Assembly: GCF_036013645.1 (NCBI RefSeq) | Contig: NZ_CP107869.1 | Location: 6,572,001-6,636,000 of the forward strand | Direction: 5' to 3' | DNA: 64,000 nt | Source: Streptomyces sp. NBC_00490 | Lineage (GTDB): Bacteria; Actinomycetota; Actinomycetes; Streptomycetales; Streptomycetaceae | Shown here: piece by piece, positions 20,685 to 29,931 of the stretch | Layout: every line of letters starts with the position of its first letter | How positions within the stretch are numbered: position 1 is the first letter of the stretch | Notes under the pieces: model-generated | The model's input: only the letters and a program-made list of their open reading frames with translations | What the model was told of the DNA's origin: nothing | The model's database searches: none | Made by a program: the position numbers and the translations under genes

Positions 20685-21545
20685 ATGACGGAACCACCCT
20701 CCCGGCGTCTGCTGCTGGTGCACGCGCACCCGGACGACGAGTCGATCAACAACGGCGCGACGATGGCCCGCTATGCCGCCGAGGGTGCCCTCGTGACCCT
20801 GGTCACCTGCACGCTCGGCGAGCGCGGCGAGGTCATCCCGGCCGAGCTCCAGCACCTCACCGGCACCGCCCTCGGCGAGTACCGGCTGGGCGAGCTCTCC
20901 GCCGCGATGCGTGAACTCGGCGTCCAGGACTTCCGTCTGCTCGGCGGCCCCGGCCGCTACCTGGACTCCGGGATGATGGGCCTCGCCGACAACGACGACC
21001 CCGCCTGCTTCTGGCGGGCGGACGTCGACGAGGCCGCCGCCCGGCTGGTCGAGGTGATCCTGGAGGTACGCCCCCAGGTGCTCGTCACCTACGACGAGAA
21101 CGGCGGCTACGGCCACCCCGACCACATCCAGGCCCACCGCGTCGCCATGCGCGCCGCCGACCTGGCCGCCGAAGCGGGCTGGACGATCCCCAAGATCTAC
21201 TGGAACCGCGTACCCCGCTCGGTCGGCGAACAGGCCTTCGAGCGGCTGGCCGAAGTGCTGCCGGGGCTCCCCTTCGACAAGCCGGGCGTCCTGGACGACG
21301 TCCCCGGTGTCGTGGCCGACGAACGGATCACCACCGAGATCGACGGCACCGCGTACGCCGCCGCCAAGGCCGCCGCGATGGCCGCGCACGCCACCCAGGT
21401 CACCGTCGCCGAGCCGTACTTCGTGCTGTCCAACGACCTCGCGCAGCCCGTCTTCACCACCGAGTACTACGAGCTGGTACGGGGCGAGAAGGCACCCGGA
21501 GCGCGCGAGACCGACCTTTTCGCCGGTACGGAGGCGACCTCGTGA
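20685..21545 (+). CDS. mshB: N-acetyl-GlcNAc-inositol deacetylase of mycothiol synthesis
   Basis: 286-aa PIG-L/LmbE-type zinc deacetylase. It removes the acetyl group from GlcNAc-Ins, the second committed step of mycothiol biosynthesis in the cytoplasm. The zinc-binding motif is AHPDDE (H15, D17, D18) and the third ligand lies in [10 protein letters not shown]. The ATG at 20685 is preferred over an in-frame GTG nine bases upstream because it puts the start at the usual distance from the HPDDE motif. The downstream gene overlaps by 4 bases (GTGA). Confidence 0.93.
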   Translation: MTEPPSRRLLLVHAHPDDESINNGATMARYAAEGALVTLVTCTLGERGEVIPAELQHLTGTALGEYRLGELSAAMRELGVQDFRLLGGPGRYLDSGMMGLADNDDPACFWRADVDEAAARLVEVILEVRPQVLVTYDENGGYGHPDHIQAHRVAMRAADLAAEAGWTIPKIYWNRVPRSVGEQAFERLAEVLPGLPFDKPGVLDDVPGVVADERITTEIDGTAYAAAKAAAMAAHATQVTVAEPYFVLSNDLAQPVFTTEYYELVRGEKAPGARETDLFAGTEATS

Positions 21546-21952
21546 ACGAGCCCGGATCCCTGCTCGCCCAGCCCCTGAAGGCGCCCCCCGCCGGGCGGGC
21601 CCTGGTGTACGCCGGTCTCTTCGTGCTCGGCGCGGTCATCGGCGCCGCCGGGTCGCTGGTGCAGGCCGGCTGGTTCCCGGGCGGGCTGCTGCTCGCCCTC
21701 GCCGGTGAGGCCGGACTCTGTCTGGGCGGCGCGCGTGCCGTCGGCAGCCGGGGCGGGGCCGTCGCACCCGCCGCCGGCTGGATGCTCGCCGTCATCCTGC
21801 TCACCGCGAGCCGGCCGGAAGGGGATTTCCTCTTCGGCGCGGGCACCGGCTCGTATCTTTTTCTGCTCGGCGGCATGGCCACAGCTGTGATCTGCGCCAC
21901 GCTTGGGCAGAGGCGGCAACCGGACGGCGATGCCGTCCGACTTGGCAAGTGA
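21542..21952 (+). CDS. DUF6113 family membrane protein
   Basis: 136-aa protein with four hydrophobic segments (about residues 20-40, 45-65, 75-90, 105-125), no Cys or obvious catalytic motif. GTG start overlaps the mshB stop, so it is co-translated with mshB. The family is found beside mshB in Streptomyces; its role is unknown. The position suggests a membrane partner of mycothiol metabolism, but nothing in the sequence shows this. Confidence 0.85.
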   Translation: MNEPGSLLAQPLKAPPAGRALVYAGLFVLGAVIGAAGSLVQAGWFPGGLLLALAGEAGLCLGGARAVGSRGGAVAPAAGWMLAVILLTASRPEGDFLFGAGTGSYLFLLGGMATAVICATLGQRRQPDGDAVRLGK

Positions 21953-22112
21953 CGTACCACTTCGCCGCGACTGGGACGTGCGAGTCCCGTGTGGGTTTCC
22001 CCAGCGGTCGTGGGATACGCGCCAGAAGTGGCCAGTATGGTGGAGCGCGCCGCCGAGCCGCCCGCGCAGTTGAGGTCGACACGGCCGGTGGAGCCAACCG
22101 GGAGAACCTGCC

Positions 22113-24758
22113 TTGAGTCGTGAAACTGACAGTCCGTCCTCCGGGCCCAACGGGCGCGGCGGAGCCGCCTACCCTTCGGGCACGCCGCCTTACGGGACCC
22201 CCATGGCTTCCGACGACGGTACGGACGCGGTCCGTTCGGGCACGCAGTCCGAGGAGCGCAAGACCGAGACCACGCTGACGACCCGGATCCGGATCAACAT
22301 CCCCGGGTCGCGGCCGATCCCGCCGGTCGTCGTGCGTACACCGGTCGCGGATGCCGAGCCGACCGCGCCCGCCGCGGCCGAGGCGCCGGCACCGGGCGCC
22401 CCCACGGGCACCGTCGCGCCTCCGGCCGACCCCGCGCCGCCCGCCGAGGAGAAGGCGAGCAACTGGTTCGCGCCGCGCAAGTCCGGCCCGCCCAAGGGCG
22501 GTCAGGGCGGCGGTGCGACCAACGGGGCGGGTGCGCCCGGTGGTTCGGGTGCGGCGCCCGCCGGTTCCGGTGCCGCTCCCGGCGGTGCGCGTCCCGGCTC
22601 AGCTGCCGGACGCCCCGGTGGTGTGGTCGGCGCCATGAGCGTGCCGGGAGGTTCCCGTCCCGGCGGCGGTACGAACGGTGCGGGGCTCCCCGGTGCGACC
22701 GGCGGCCCCGTGGCGCCCGGGCACGGCGGCGGCACCGGCTCCTTCGACGTGACCGAGGCGCTGGGCAACGGCCCGCGTCCGGGCGGCGAGCCGCGGCGCG
22801 ACGATCTGCCGTACTTCGCGGAGAACGGCGACGGCGGTCCGAACGGGCAGCACGGGCAAGGCGGCCAGGGCGGTTACGGAGCCCAGGGCAGCCTGGGTGG
22901 TGCGAACGGCTACGGCCCCTCCGACGACTTCAACAGCTCGACGGGCTCGCACAGCCTCGACGGCCTGAACGACTTCAACAGCTCGACGGGCTCGCACAGC
23001 CTCGACGGCCTGAACGACTTCAACAGCTCCACCGGCTCGCACCGCTTCGACGCCTCCAACGACTTCAACGGCCCGAACGACTTCGCCGGCCCGAACGGCC
23101 GTGGCGGCCCCCAGGGCCCCGCAGGCCCGACAGGCGGCCCGGTCACCGGTGACGGCCCGGTCGTCCCGCCGGTCAGCGGCGGTCCTGGTGGGCACGGCGG
23201 CCCTGGTGGCCCTGGCGCGTACGGCGGCCCCGGCGCTCCGGGCGGCGCTGGCGGTCACCGTCGGCCTGGTGGACCCGGTGGACCCGGTGGACCTGGGGCT
23301 TCCGGCGGACCGGCTGGTCCCGGCGTCCCGGGTGCGCCGGGCGGCCACGGCGGTCAGCAGCGTCCCGGCGTCCCGGGCGGGCCCGGCGCGCTCGGGGGTC
23401 CCGCAGGCCCTGGCGGTCCCGGTACCCCGGGCGGCTTCGGCGGCCCCGGTGCTCCCGGCGGAATGAACGGCCTCGCGGGGCCGGGCGCGGGCTCTCTCCC
23501 CGGTGCCGGTCCGCACGGCGGCCCCGGCGGACCGGGTCGTGCCCCCGGCGGCGGTCTGAGCGACGACACCGCGATCCTCACCCCGCAGAAGCCGGCCCCC
23601 GAACCCGGCACCCCCGGCTACGGCACCCCCGGCGCCCCGCCGGACAACGTCTCCGGGCACACCGTCACCAGCGGTATCCCGGTCGTGCCGCCGGGCACCC
23701 AGACCGCCCCGTTCGGGCCGGGCGCCCCGTCCGACGGACCGATGCAGCACACGGTGCCGAAGCTCCCCGAGCCGGTGGCGCAGAACGTGCCCGCCTCGTC
23801 GAAGAAGGCCAAGAAGAAGGGCCGCAACAAGCTGGTCCTGATCGGCAGCGGTGTGTTCGTCATCGCGGCCGGTGCCTACGGTGCCGGGCTGCTGATGAAC
23901 CACTCCGACGTGCCCAAGGGCACCACGGTCCTCGGCGTCGACATCGGCGGCGGCACCCGCGACGACGCCGTCAAGAAGCTCGACGAGGCGTTCGGCGACA
24001 ATGTGAACAAGCCGCTGAAGCTATCGGTCGGCGGCAAGACCGTCGAGCTCAAGCCGGACCAGGCGGGCCTCCAGTTCGACGAGACGGCCACGGTCGCCGT
24101 GGCGGCGCAGAGCGACTACAACCCGATGTCCGTCATCGGCTCCCTTTTCGGCAACCACCGGGTCGTCGACCCGAACATGCCGGTGGACGAGGAGAAGCTG
24201 ACCGCCGCCCTGAAGGACGCGGGCGGCAGCTCCGGCTCGGTGACCGAGGGCACGATCGACTTCAAGTCCGGCAAGGCCGTCGCCGTGTACGGCAAGGCGG
24301 GCAAGGGCATCGACGTCGCCAAGTCGACCGCCGCGGTCACGGCGGCGTACCGCACCCAGGTGGAGACCGGCACCGTCGCCCCGGTCACGGTCGCGACGAC
24401 CGCCCAGCAGCCGTCGATCACCGATGCCGAGGTCGACCGCGAGATGAAGGCCTTCGCGAAGCCTGCGATGTCGGCCAACGTCATCGTGCGCACGGACGCC
24501 ACCCACTTCATCGAGTTCAGCCCCGAGAACTCCCTCTGGAAGTTCCTCCGCGTCAAGGCGGTGGACGGCAAGCTCGTCGACAGCCCCGACCTGGACGCGC
24601 TCAAGGAGCTCTACGGCCAGTCCTTCGACGGCGTACTGATCACCCGGGGCACCGGCAAGAAGACGGCCGTCACCCCCGAGGACGTCTATGTCGCCCTGCG
24701 CCAGGCACTGCTGAGCACGACCGACCGGGACGTCACCATCGAGACGAACCCGAGCTAG
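22113..24758 (+). CDS. Gly/Pro-rich membrane protein with VanW/YoaR-type peptidoglycan-binding domain
   Basis: 881-aa protein in three parts. Residues 1-260 are low-complexity Gly/Pro/Ala; about 272-316 are three 15-residue repeats ([15 protein letters not shown] type); about 330-480 are Gly-Pro rich with many G-P-X/G-X-Y triplets, collagen-like but with interruptions. A basic stretch [10 protein letters not shown] then precedes one membrane helix near residue 580, and the C-terminal 280 residues are external with a YoaR-like putative peptidoglycan-binding domain. The large Gly/Pro part is cytoplasmic if the basic stretch is the positive-inside flank. The TTG start at 22113 has GGAGAA upstream; no other start keeps the whole frame. 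A strong terminator follows. Confidence 0.85.
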   Translation: MSRETDSPSSGPNGRGGAAYPSGTPPYGTPMASDDGTDAVRSGTQSEERKTETTLTTRIRINIPGSRPIPPVVVRTPVADAEPTAPAAAEAPAPGAPTGTVAPPADPAPPAEEKASNWFAPRKSGPPKGGQGGGATNGAGAPGGSGAAPAGSGAAPGGARPGSAAGRPGGVVGAMSVPGGSRPGGGTNGAGLPGATGGPVAPGHGGGTGSFDVTEALGNGPRPGGEPRRDDLPYFAENGDGGPNGQHGQGGQGGYGAQGSLGGANGYGPSDDFNSSTGSHSLDGLNDFNSSTGSHSLDGLNDFNSSTGSHRFDASNDFNGPNDFAGPNGRGGPQGPAGPTGGPVTGDGPVVPPVSGGPGGHGGPGGPGAYGGPGAPGGAGGHRRPGGPGGPGGPGASGGPAGPGVPGAPGGHGGQQRPGVPGGPGALGGPAGPGGPGTPGGFGGPGAPGGMNGLAGPGAGSLPGAGPHGGPGGPGRAPGGGLSDDTAILTPQKPAPEPGTPGYGTPGAPPDNVSGHTVTSGIPVVPPGTQTAPFGPGAPSDGPMQHTVPKLPEPVAQNVPASSKKAKKKGRNKLVLIGSGVFVIAAGAYGAGLLMNHSDVPKGTTVLGVDIGGGTRDDAVKKLDEAFGDNVNKPLKLSVGGKTVELKPDQAGLQFDETATVAVAAQSDYNPMSVIGSLFGNHRVVDPNMPVDEEKLTAALKDAGGSSGSVTEGTIDFKSGKAVAVYGKAGKGIDVAKSTAAVTAAYRTQVETGTVAPVTVATTAQQPSITDAEVDREMKAFAKPAMSANVIVRTDATHFIEFSPENSLWKFLRVKAVDGKLVDSPDLDALKELYGQSFDGVLITRGTGKKTAVTPEDVYVALRQALLSTTDRDVTIETNPS
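22926..23060 (+). repeat. three 45-bp tandem repeats inside the Gly/Pro-rich gene
   Basis: Units at 22926-22970, 22971-23015 and 23016-23060 encode [15 protein letters not shown]. The first two are identical at the DNA level; the third has changed in its second half (RFDAS). The array ends in shorter [12 protein letters not shown] degenerate units. Identity of two neighbouring units points to recent slippage or recombination. Confidence 0.9.
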
Positions 24759-24769
24759 CCGAGCACGAC

Positions 24770-24810
24770 CGAGGATGGGGCACCCAGCGACGCTGGGTGC
24801 CCCATCCTCG
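24770..24810 (+). terminator. strong rho-independent terminator
   Basis: 20-bp perfect inverted repeat (24770-24789 with 24791-24810) around a single unpaired A (functional loop CGA), 12 bases after the stop codon of the VanW-like gene. Confidence 0.88.
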
Positions 24811-24942
24811 TCGTATGCGAAGGGACCGTTCCGGAGTGCCAACAGCAGCTGAATAAAAGCGAGTTGAGCTTCTCGTCCGATGATATTGTGACGCGGCTCT
24901 TCGCAAGATCAATCTCGTCGGCCACCTCAGACAGGAATCCGT

Positions 24943-25401
24943 ATGCACTTCCTTCGTCGAGCCATGGTGTTCCTCGCCAGCCTGGTCACACTCACTGGCG
25001 CCACCGTGTTCCTCGCGGCCCCCGCACAGGCGGCCACCTCCTGCTCGGGCACTATCACCTACTCCGACACCGTCTCGCGCAGCGGCAGTGTCATAGGCGA
25101 GCTGGTGATCTACTACAACACCAGCAACGGCGGCACCAACAGCGCCTGCTTCTACCACCGTGGCGTGTCCTACGGCGTCTCGACCCCCACGTCCATCCAG
25201 ATCCTTCGCTGTTCGCAGACGTCAGGTGTCGGCCAGGTGTGCACTCCGACCCAGAACTCTGTTCCGGACAGCGGCAGTTACGCCTACTACGCCGGTCCGG
25301 TCGGGGTGACGGGCACAGCGAATTACTGCGTCTCGGCGATCGGTGAGGTCTGGTGGGGTGGCAGCGGGTACTCCATCGACACCGGCAGGCGGGGCTGCTG
25401 A
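24943..25401 (+). CDS. secreted six-cysteine protein of unknown function
   Basis: 152 aa with a clear Sec signal peptide: MHFLRR, a hydrophobic core and cleavage after AQA at residue 30. The mature 122 residues are rich in Ser, Thr, Gly and Tyr and contain six Cys (34, 69, 90, 100, 129, 152), enough for three disulfides; the last residue is Cys. I recognise no catalytic motif or family. The ATG at 24943 has AGGA seven bases upstream. The gene is alone, flanked by terminators on both sides (24770-24810 and 25431-25461), and its upstream 130 bases are comparatively AT-rich, so it has its own promoter. It looks like an accessory cargo gene. Confidence 0.82.
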   Translation: MHFLRRAMVFLASLVTLTGATVFLAAPAQAATSCSGTITYSDTVSRSGSVIGELVIYYNTSNGGTNSACFYHRGVSYGVSTPTSIQILRCSQTSGVGQVCTPTQNSVPDSGSYAYYAGPVGVTGTANYCVSAIGEVWWGGSGYSIDTGRRGC

Positions 25402-25430
25402 ACCACGCGTCCTGACGGCCTCGGTCTCTG

Positions 25431-25461
25431 GGGGCGCCCGGCACACGCCGGGTGCCCCTTT
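25431..25461 (+). terminator. terminator after secreted protein gene
   Basis: 12-bp stem (25431-25442 with 25447-25458, one G-T pair), loop ACAC, followed by TTT. Confidence 0.8.
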
Positions 25462-25549
25462 GTCGTAGACGCCGTATGACATCTGTCATCCGGCAGTCAG
25501 GACCGCCGACACTGACGGGCGAGGGGGCCGGAGCGCCACTCTGGATCAC

Positions 25550-26455
25550 ATGACAACGACAGCGGTCGAATTCGACCAGGTGCGCAAGGCGTACGGCGAG
25601 GTCCGGGCCGTGGACGGGCTGAGCCTGGCTCTGTATCCGGGGGAGACCGTGGCCCTGCTGGGGCCCAACGGCGCCGGTAAGTCGACCACGCTCGATCTGC
25701 TGCTCGGACTCAGGAACCCCGACAGCGGCAGCGTGCGGCTCTTCGGCGGCGGGCCGCGCGAGGCGATCGTCGCCGGGCGGGTCGGCGCGATGCTGCAGAG
25801 CGGCGGACTGATGGACGAGGTGACGGTCGCCGAGCTGGTCCGGCTCGCCTGTGATCTGCACCCGCGGCCCTACCGCCCCTCCGACGTCCTGGCCCGCGCC
25901 GGGATCACCCAGCTCGCCGACCGCAAGGTCGACAAGCTCTCCGGCGGCCAGGCCCAGCGCGTCCGCTTCGCCCTCGCGACCGCCGGCGACAGCGACCTGA
26001 TCGTCCTCGACGAGCCCACCACCGGCATGGACGTCACCACCCGCCAGGGCTTCTGGGCCACCATGCGCGAACAGGCCGACCAGGGGCGGACCGTCCTGTT
26101 CGCCACCCACTACCTGGAGGAGGCCGACGCGATCGCCGACCGCGTGCTGGTCCTGCACCGCGGCCGGCTCCTCGCGGACGGCACCGCGGCCGAGATCAAG
26201 GCGAAGGCGGGCGTCCGGCGGATCTCCTTCGACCTGGAGGCCCCGGTCGACGAGACCGCCCTGCGCGCCCTCCCCTTCCTGACCACCCTCACCGTCTCGG
26301 GCCCCACCGTCCGCATCCAGTCCACCGACGCCGACGCCACCGTCCACGCCCTCTACGGCCTCGGCGTCTACCCCCGCAACATCGAGGTCGCCGGGCTCGG
26401 CCTGGAGCAGGCGTTCGTCGCCATCACCGAGGCCGAGGAGGCCCGTACCGCATGA
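25550..26455 (+). CDS. ABC-2 type exporter ATP-binding protein
   Basis: 301-aa ATPase of the DrrA/CcmA type. Walker A GPNGAGKST ends at residue 46, signature LSGGQAQR, Walker B LIVLDEPTTGMD and H-loop ATHYLEEAD are present. The C-terminal 80 residues (KAKAGVRRISFDLEAPVDE) form the regulatory domain common in drug/antibiotic exporters. It overlaps the permease gene by 4 bases (ATGA). The operon continues into a sensor kinase and response regulator, as in systems where the exporter protects the membrane and the two-component pair senses lipid or drug stress. Substrate unknown. Confidence 0.93.
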   Translation: MTTTAVEFDQVRKAYGEVRAVDGLSLALYPGETVALLGPNGAGKSTTLDLLLGLRNPDSGSVRLFGGGPREAIVAGRVGAMLQSGGLMDEVTVAELVRLACDLHPRPYRPSDVLARAGITQLADRKVDKLSGGQAQRVRFALATAGDSDLIVLDEPTTGMDVTTRQGFWATMREQADQGRTVLFATHYLEEADAIADRVLVLHRGRLLADGTAAEIKAKAGVRRISFDLEAPVDETALRALPFLTTLTVSGPTVRIQSTDADATVHALYGLGVYPRNIEVAGLGLEQAFVAITEAEEARTA

Positions 26456-27192
26456 ACAGTCTGATCAGGCTGGAACTGGCCCGCGCCCTGCGCAACCGCA
26501 AGTTCCTGTTCTTCTCGGTGATCTACCCCTCGATCCTGTTCCTGCTCATCGGCGGCAGCGCCGACAGCACGTCGAAGGTCGACGGGACGGGCCTGACCCT
26601 GCCCACCTACATGATGGTCTCGATGGCCTCCTTCGGCGCCCTCACCGCCGTCCTGATGGGCAACAGCGAGCGCATCGCCAAGGAGCGCGAGACCGGCTGG
26701 GTGCGGCAACTGCGGCTGACCCCGCTGCCGGGCCGGGGCTATGTCCTCGCGAAGACCGCGAGCGCCGCCGTGGTCAGTCTGCCGTCCATCGTCGTGGTCT
26801 TCGCCGTCGCCGCGGTCGTGAAGGACGTACGGCTGGACGCCTGGCAGTGGCTCGCCCTCACCGGCGCGATCTGGGCCGGCAGTCTCGTCTTCGCCGCGCT
26901 CGGCGTGGCCATCGGCTACCTCGCGAGCGGGGACGCGGTCCGCCCGATCACGATGATCACCTACTTCGGGCTGTCCATCCTCGGCGGCCTGTGGATGCCG
27001 ACGACGACCTTCCCGGGCTGGCTCCAGGACATCGCCGAGTGGGTGCCCACGCACGCGTACGCTGCCCTGGGGCAGGCGATCGAGCAGAGCCAGGCCCCGC
27101 AAGCCAAGGACATCGCCGTCCTCGCCGTCTTCTTCGCCCTGTTCACCGGCGGCGCGGCGTGGCTGTACCGGAAGGACACGCTGAAGGCGTGA
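26452..27192 (+). CDS. ABC-2 type exporter permease
   Basis: 246-aa membrane protein of the ABC-2 family, with six predicted helices: one near residues 20-36, then clusters around 50-70, 95-130, 140-160, 170-185 and 220-238. An RLTPLPGRGYVLAKT cytoplasmic loop contacts the ATPase. The start overlaps the ATPase gene stop by 4 bases. The stop is 5 bases before the kinase start, so all four genes form one operon. Confidence 0.92.
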   Translation: MNSLIRLELARALRNRKFLFFSVIYPSILFLLIGGSADSTSKVDGTGLTLPTYMMVSMASFGALTAVLMGNSERIAKERETGWVRQLRLTPLPGRGYVLAKTASAAVVSLPSIVVVFAVAAVVKDVRLDAWQWLALTGAIWAGSLVFAALGVAIGYLASGDAVRPITMITYFGLSILGGLWMPTTTFPGWLQDIAEWVPTHAYAALGQAIEQSQAPQAKDIAVLAVFFALFTGGAAWLYRKDTLKA

Positions 27193-27197
27193 GGACG

Positions 27198-28388
27198 ATG
27201 ACGGACGACCAACTGCCCTCGTGGACCCGGCCGGAGAACCAGATCCGGGTGGGTCAGCCGCCCCGCAACCGGGCCGACGCGGTGCGCAAGCTCGTCTGGA
27301 TACTGCCCTGGCTGATCTTCCTCGGCTCGCCGGTGCAGGACCTGAGCTCCGGCGACCACGGTACGGCCGCGACCGTGGCCGGCTGGGTGGCCCTCGCCAC
27401 CTTCACCGGCCTCTATCTGACCCTGGTCTTCCGGAACATGGGGCGGCCGTTCGCCGAGCCGATCGTGGGCGCCCTCGTCTTCCTGCTCGGCGCCCTCGCC
27501 GTGACCCTGTGCCTCACCCTCGGCGGTGCGTGGATCGGCCTGTTCGTGTACGTCTCCGTCACCTGCGGCGCCACGCTGCCGCAACGGGCCGCGTACTGGG
27601 CGGTCGGGCTGAACACCCTGGCGATGGTCCTGGTCGGCGTGGACGTCGGCCTGGACGACTGGAGCCTGGTCCTGGTGGTGCTGCTCCTGGGCTTCGCGAT
27701 GATGGGCGTGAAGCAACTGGTCCGGACGACCGTGGAGTTGCGCAAGGCCCGCGCGACGGTGGCCCAACTGGCGGCGAACGAGGAGCGGTTGCGCCTGGCC
27801 AGGGACCTGCACGACCTCCTCGGCCACTCGCTCTCGCTGATCACCCTCAAGAGCGAGCTCGCGGGCCGGATGCTCCCCGACCACCCCGGCAAGGCGGCCC
27901 AGCAGGTCGCCGACATCGAACAGGTCAGCCGCCAGGCCCTGGTCGACGTCCGCGCCGCCGTCTCCGGCTACCGGCGCGCCCGGCTGTCCGACGAACTCGC
28001 CGGCGCACAGGTCGCCCTGAACGCGGCCGACGTCACCGCGGAGGTGCCCGCCGAACCCGGCCTCGACGGCGTCCCCGAGGAGAGCGAGACCGCGCTCGCC
28101 TGGGCGCTGCGCGAGGCGGTCACCAACGTCGTACGGCACAGCGGCGCGACCCGCTGCACGATCGAGCTCCTGCGGCGCCAGACACTGGACGGGCCGGTGC
28201 TGGAACTCTCCGTCGAGGACAACGGCTCGGGAGGCTCGGGCAAGGGCCCCGGCAACGGTCTGACGGGCTTGACCGAACGCCTGGAGAAGGCGGGCGGCAC
28301 CCTGGAGGCGGGCCGTACCAAGCACGGATTCCGGCTGGTCGCCCGAGTCCCCGCCACCACGTCGGCGGCCATAGGATCCGGCGCATGA
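27198..28388 (+). CDS. sensor histidine kinase, DesK/NarL-partner type (HisKA_3)
   Basis: 396-aa membrane kinase. Residues 30-170 form five or six hydrophobic helices. The phosphoacceptor is H205 in RDLHDLLGHSLSLI, the HisKA_3 motif. A HATPase_c domain follows with N-box EAVTNVVRHS and G-box NGLTGL. There is no extracellular sensor domain, so the membrane helices probably sense the signal directly, as in DesK. The ATG at 27198 has GAGGA just upstream; the longer open frame to 26847 is overlap with the permease gene. Cognate regulator overlaps by 4 bases. Confidence 0.93.
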   Translation: MTDDQLPSWTRPENQIRVGQPPRNRADAVRKLVWILPWLIFLGSPVQDLSSGDHGTAATVAGWVALATFTGLYLTLVFRNMGRPFAEPIVGALVFLLGALAVTLCLTLGGAWIGLFVYVSVTCGATLPQRAAYWAVGLNTLAMVLVGVDVGLDDWSLVLVVLLLGFAMMGVKQLVRTTVELRKARATVAQLAANEERLRLARDLHDLLGHSLSLITLKSELAGRMLPDHPGKAAQQVADIEQVSRQALVDVRAAVSGYRRARLSDELAGAQVALNAADVTAEVPAEPGLDGVPEESETALAWALREAVTNVVRHSGATRCTIELLRRQTLDGPVLELSVEDNGSGGSGKGPGNGLTGLTERLEKAGGTLEAGRTKHGFRLVARVPATTSAAIGSGA

Positions 28389-28999
28389 GCCCTACGATCA
28401 AGGTCCTCCTCGCCGAGGACCAGTCGATGGTCCGCGAGGCACTCGCCGCCCTCCTCGGTCTGGAGGACGACATCGAGGTCGTCGCCCAGGTGGCCCGCGG
28501 CGACGAGGTGCTGGCCGCGGTCCGCGCCCACGACGTCGACGTGGCCCTCCTGGACATCGAGATGCCGGGCGCCACGGGCATCGAGGCGGCGGCCCAGGTC
28601 CACAAGGAACTCCCGGCGGTCAAGCTGGTCGTCCTCACCACCTTCGGCCGCCCCGGCTACCTCCGCAGCGCGATGGAGGCCGGCGCCGACGCCTTCCTGG
28701 TCAAGGACGCCCCCGCGGCCCAACTCGCGGAAGCGGTACGCAAGGTCCTGGCGGGGGAGCGGGTCATCGACCCGACACTGGCGGCAGCGGCGCTGGCGGA
28801 CGGCGCGAACCCGCTGACCGACCGCGAGCGCGAGATCCTGAGGGCAGCGGAGGACGGCTCCACGAACGCCGAGTTGGCGACCAAGCTCCACCTGTCCCAG
28901 GGAACGGTCCGCAACTACCTCTCGACGGCGATCCAGAAACTGGCGGTACGCAACAGGGCGGAAGCAGCCCGGCTGGCAAGAGAGAAGGGCTGGCTGTAG
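28385..28999 (+). CDS. response regulator, NarL/DesR family
   Basis: 204-aa regulator: receiver domain (residues 1-120) with acceptor D57 in LLDIEMPG and conserved acidic pair LAEDQ, then a LuxR-type helix-turn-helix (LTDREREILRAAEDG through QKLAVRNR). Start ATGA overlaps the kinase stop. Probably autoregulates the exporter operon. A family 1 intergenic repeat begins 6 bases after the stop. Confidence 0.94.
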   Translation: MSPTIKVLLAEDQSMVREALAALLGLEDDIEVVAQVARGDEVLAAVRAHDVDVALLDIEMPGATGIEAAAQVHKELPAVKLVVLTTFGRPGYLRSAMEAGADAFLVKDAPAAQLAEAVRKVLAGERVIDPTLAAAALADGANPLTDREREILRAAEDGSTNAELATKLHLSQGTVRNYLSTAIQKLAVRNRAEAARLAREKGWL

Positions 29000-29005
29000 C
29001 CACCT

Positions 29006-29062
29006 AGGGGCGCGGGGAACTGCGCGACCAGCCACAGCGAACCTGTAGTCGCCCCACAGCCA
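29006..29062 (-). repeat. dispersed intergenic repeat, family 1, copy 2
   Basis: The best-conserved copy, in reverse orientation (core at 29006-29035), filling the whole gap between the regulator stop and the convergent gene ending at 29063. Confidence 0.6.
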
Positions 29063-29914
29063 TCAGTTCAACATCGCTCGCGCGGCATGAGCCTGCTGCC
29101 GAACCCGAGCCGCAGCAGACTCATCCACCGCCCCCACCACCTCCGCGTACGCATCCAACTCCGTCGCCCCGCCCAGAAAATCCCCCCGCTGCACCAACAA
29201 CTGCGCCCGCTCATACCGCAACCGAGCCGGATGCGAAGGCAACAGCAGCCCCAACTCCACCGCCCACAACGCCACATCCGACCGCTCCGGCCGTGCCGCC
29301 GCCCACGCCCGCACGTTGTTGAGAATCCGCAGCACCACATCCAACGGATCCGCCGGCACCAGCATGGACGCCTGCAAGGGCGCCCCCGTCGCCCCCGCCA
29401 CCAGCAACTCCGCGTCGGACCCGCTCAACACCCGCCCCCCGTCGAACGGATCGGCGAGCACCTGCTCCTCCTCCGCCCCGAACCCGACGACGAAGTGCCC
29501 CGGCAGCGCGACCCCGTACACATGAGCCCCGGCCCGCCGCGCCACCTCCATCCACACCACGGACAGCAGGATGGGCAGCCCCCGCCGCCGCTGCAGCACC
29601 GAGTGCAGCAGCGAGGACTCCAGCCGCTGGTAGTCGCCAGGGGTGCCACGGAATCCGAACCGCTCCCCGAGCAGCTCCCGCAGGGACACCGCCCAGGACC
29701 GCGGCCCGCCGGGCCGGAAGGGCAGCTGTCCCGCCAGCCGGTCCAGTTCGATCTGTGCCGCGTCCATGCCCGTCTCGTCCAGCGTCCCGTCCGCCTCCGC
29801 GCCCACCAGCAGGCACAGCGACGACAGATCGGGCCGCTCGGACCGCACCTCTTCGGCGAACCGGCGGCGCAGCTCGGCGGAGCGTTCCGGAGGCGGGGGG
29901 TAGAGGGGGCGCAT
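29063..29914 (-). CDS. SirB1-like transglutaminase-fold protein
   Basis: 283-aa protein of the SirB1 (DUF1387-type) family: N-terminal transglutaminase-like region with RRGLPILLSVVWMEVARRAGAHVYGVALPGHFVVGF, then TPR-like helices in the C-terminal third. The Cys normally expected for transglutaminase chemistry is absent in the RRGLPI stretch, as is usual in this family, so catalysis is doubtful. Start ATG at 29914 chosen by homology; a GTG lies 7 codons upstream. It lies 17 bases after the acetyltransferase gene on the same strand. Confidence 0.82.
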   Translation of the reverse strand: MRPLYPPPPERSAELRRRFAEEVRSERPDLSSLCLLVGAEADGTLDETGMDAAQIELDRLAGQLPFRPGGPRSWAVSLRELLGERFGFRGTPGDYQRLESSLLHSVLQRRRGLPILLSVVWMEVARRAGAHVYGVALPGHFVVGFGAEEEQVLADPFDGGRVLSGSDAELLVAGATGAPLQASMLVPADPLDVVLRILNNVRAWAAARPERSDVALWAVELGLLLPSHPARLRYERAQLLVQRGDFLGGATELDAYAEVVGAVDESAAARVRQQAHAARAMLN

Positions 29915-29931
29915 AGCTGGGTCGTGCCCGG

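Noticed and set aside
20676..20687. GTG at 20676 as mshB start
   Set aside because: The ATG at 20685 gives the usual distance to the zinc motif.
24811..25549. Secreted protein gene region as a mobile island
   Set aside because: No integrase, tRNA, direct repeats or transposon ends; only a local composition change in the promoter.
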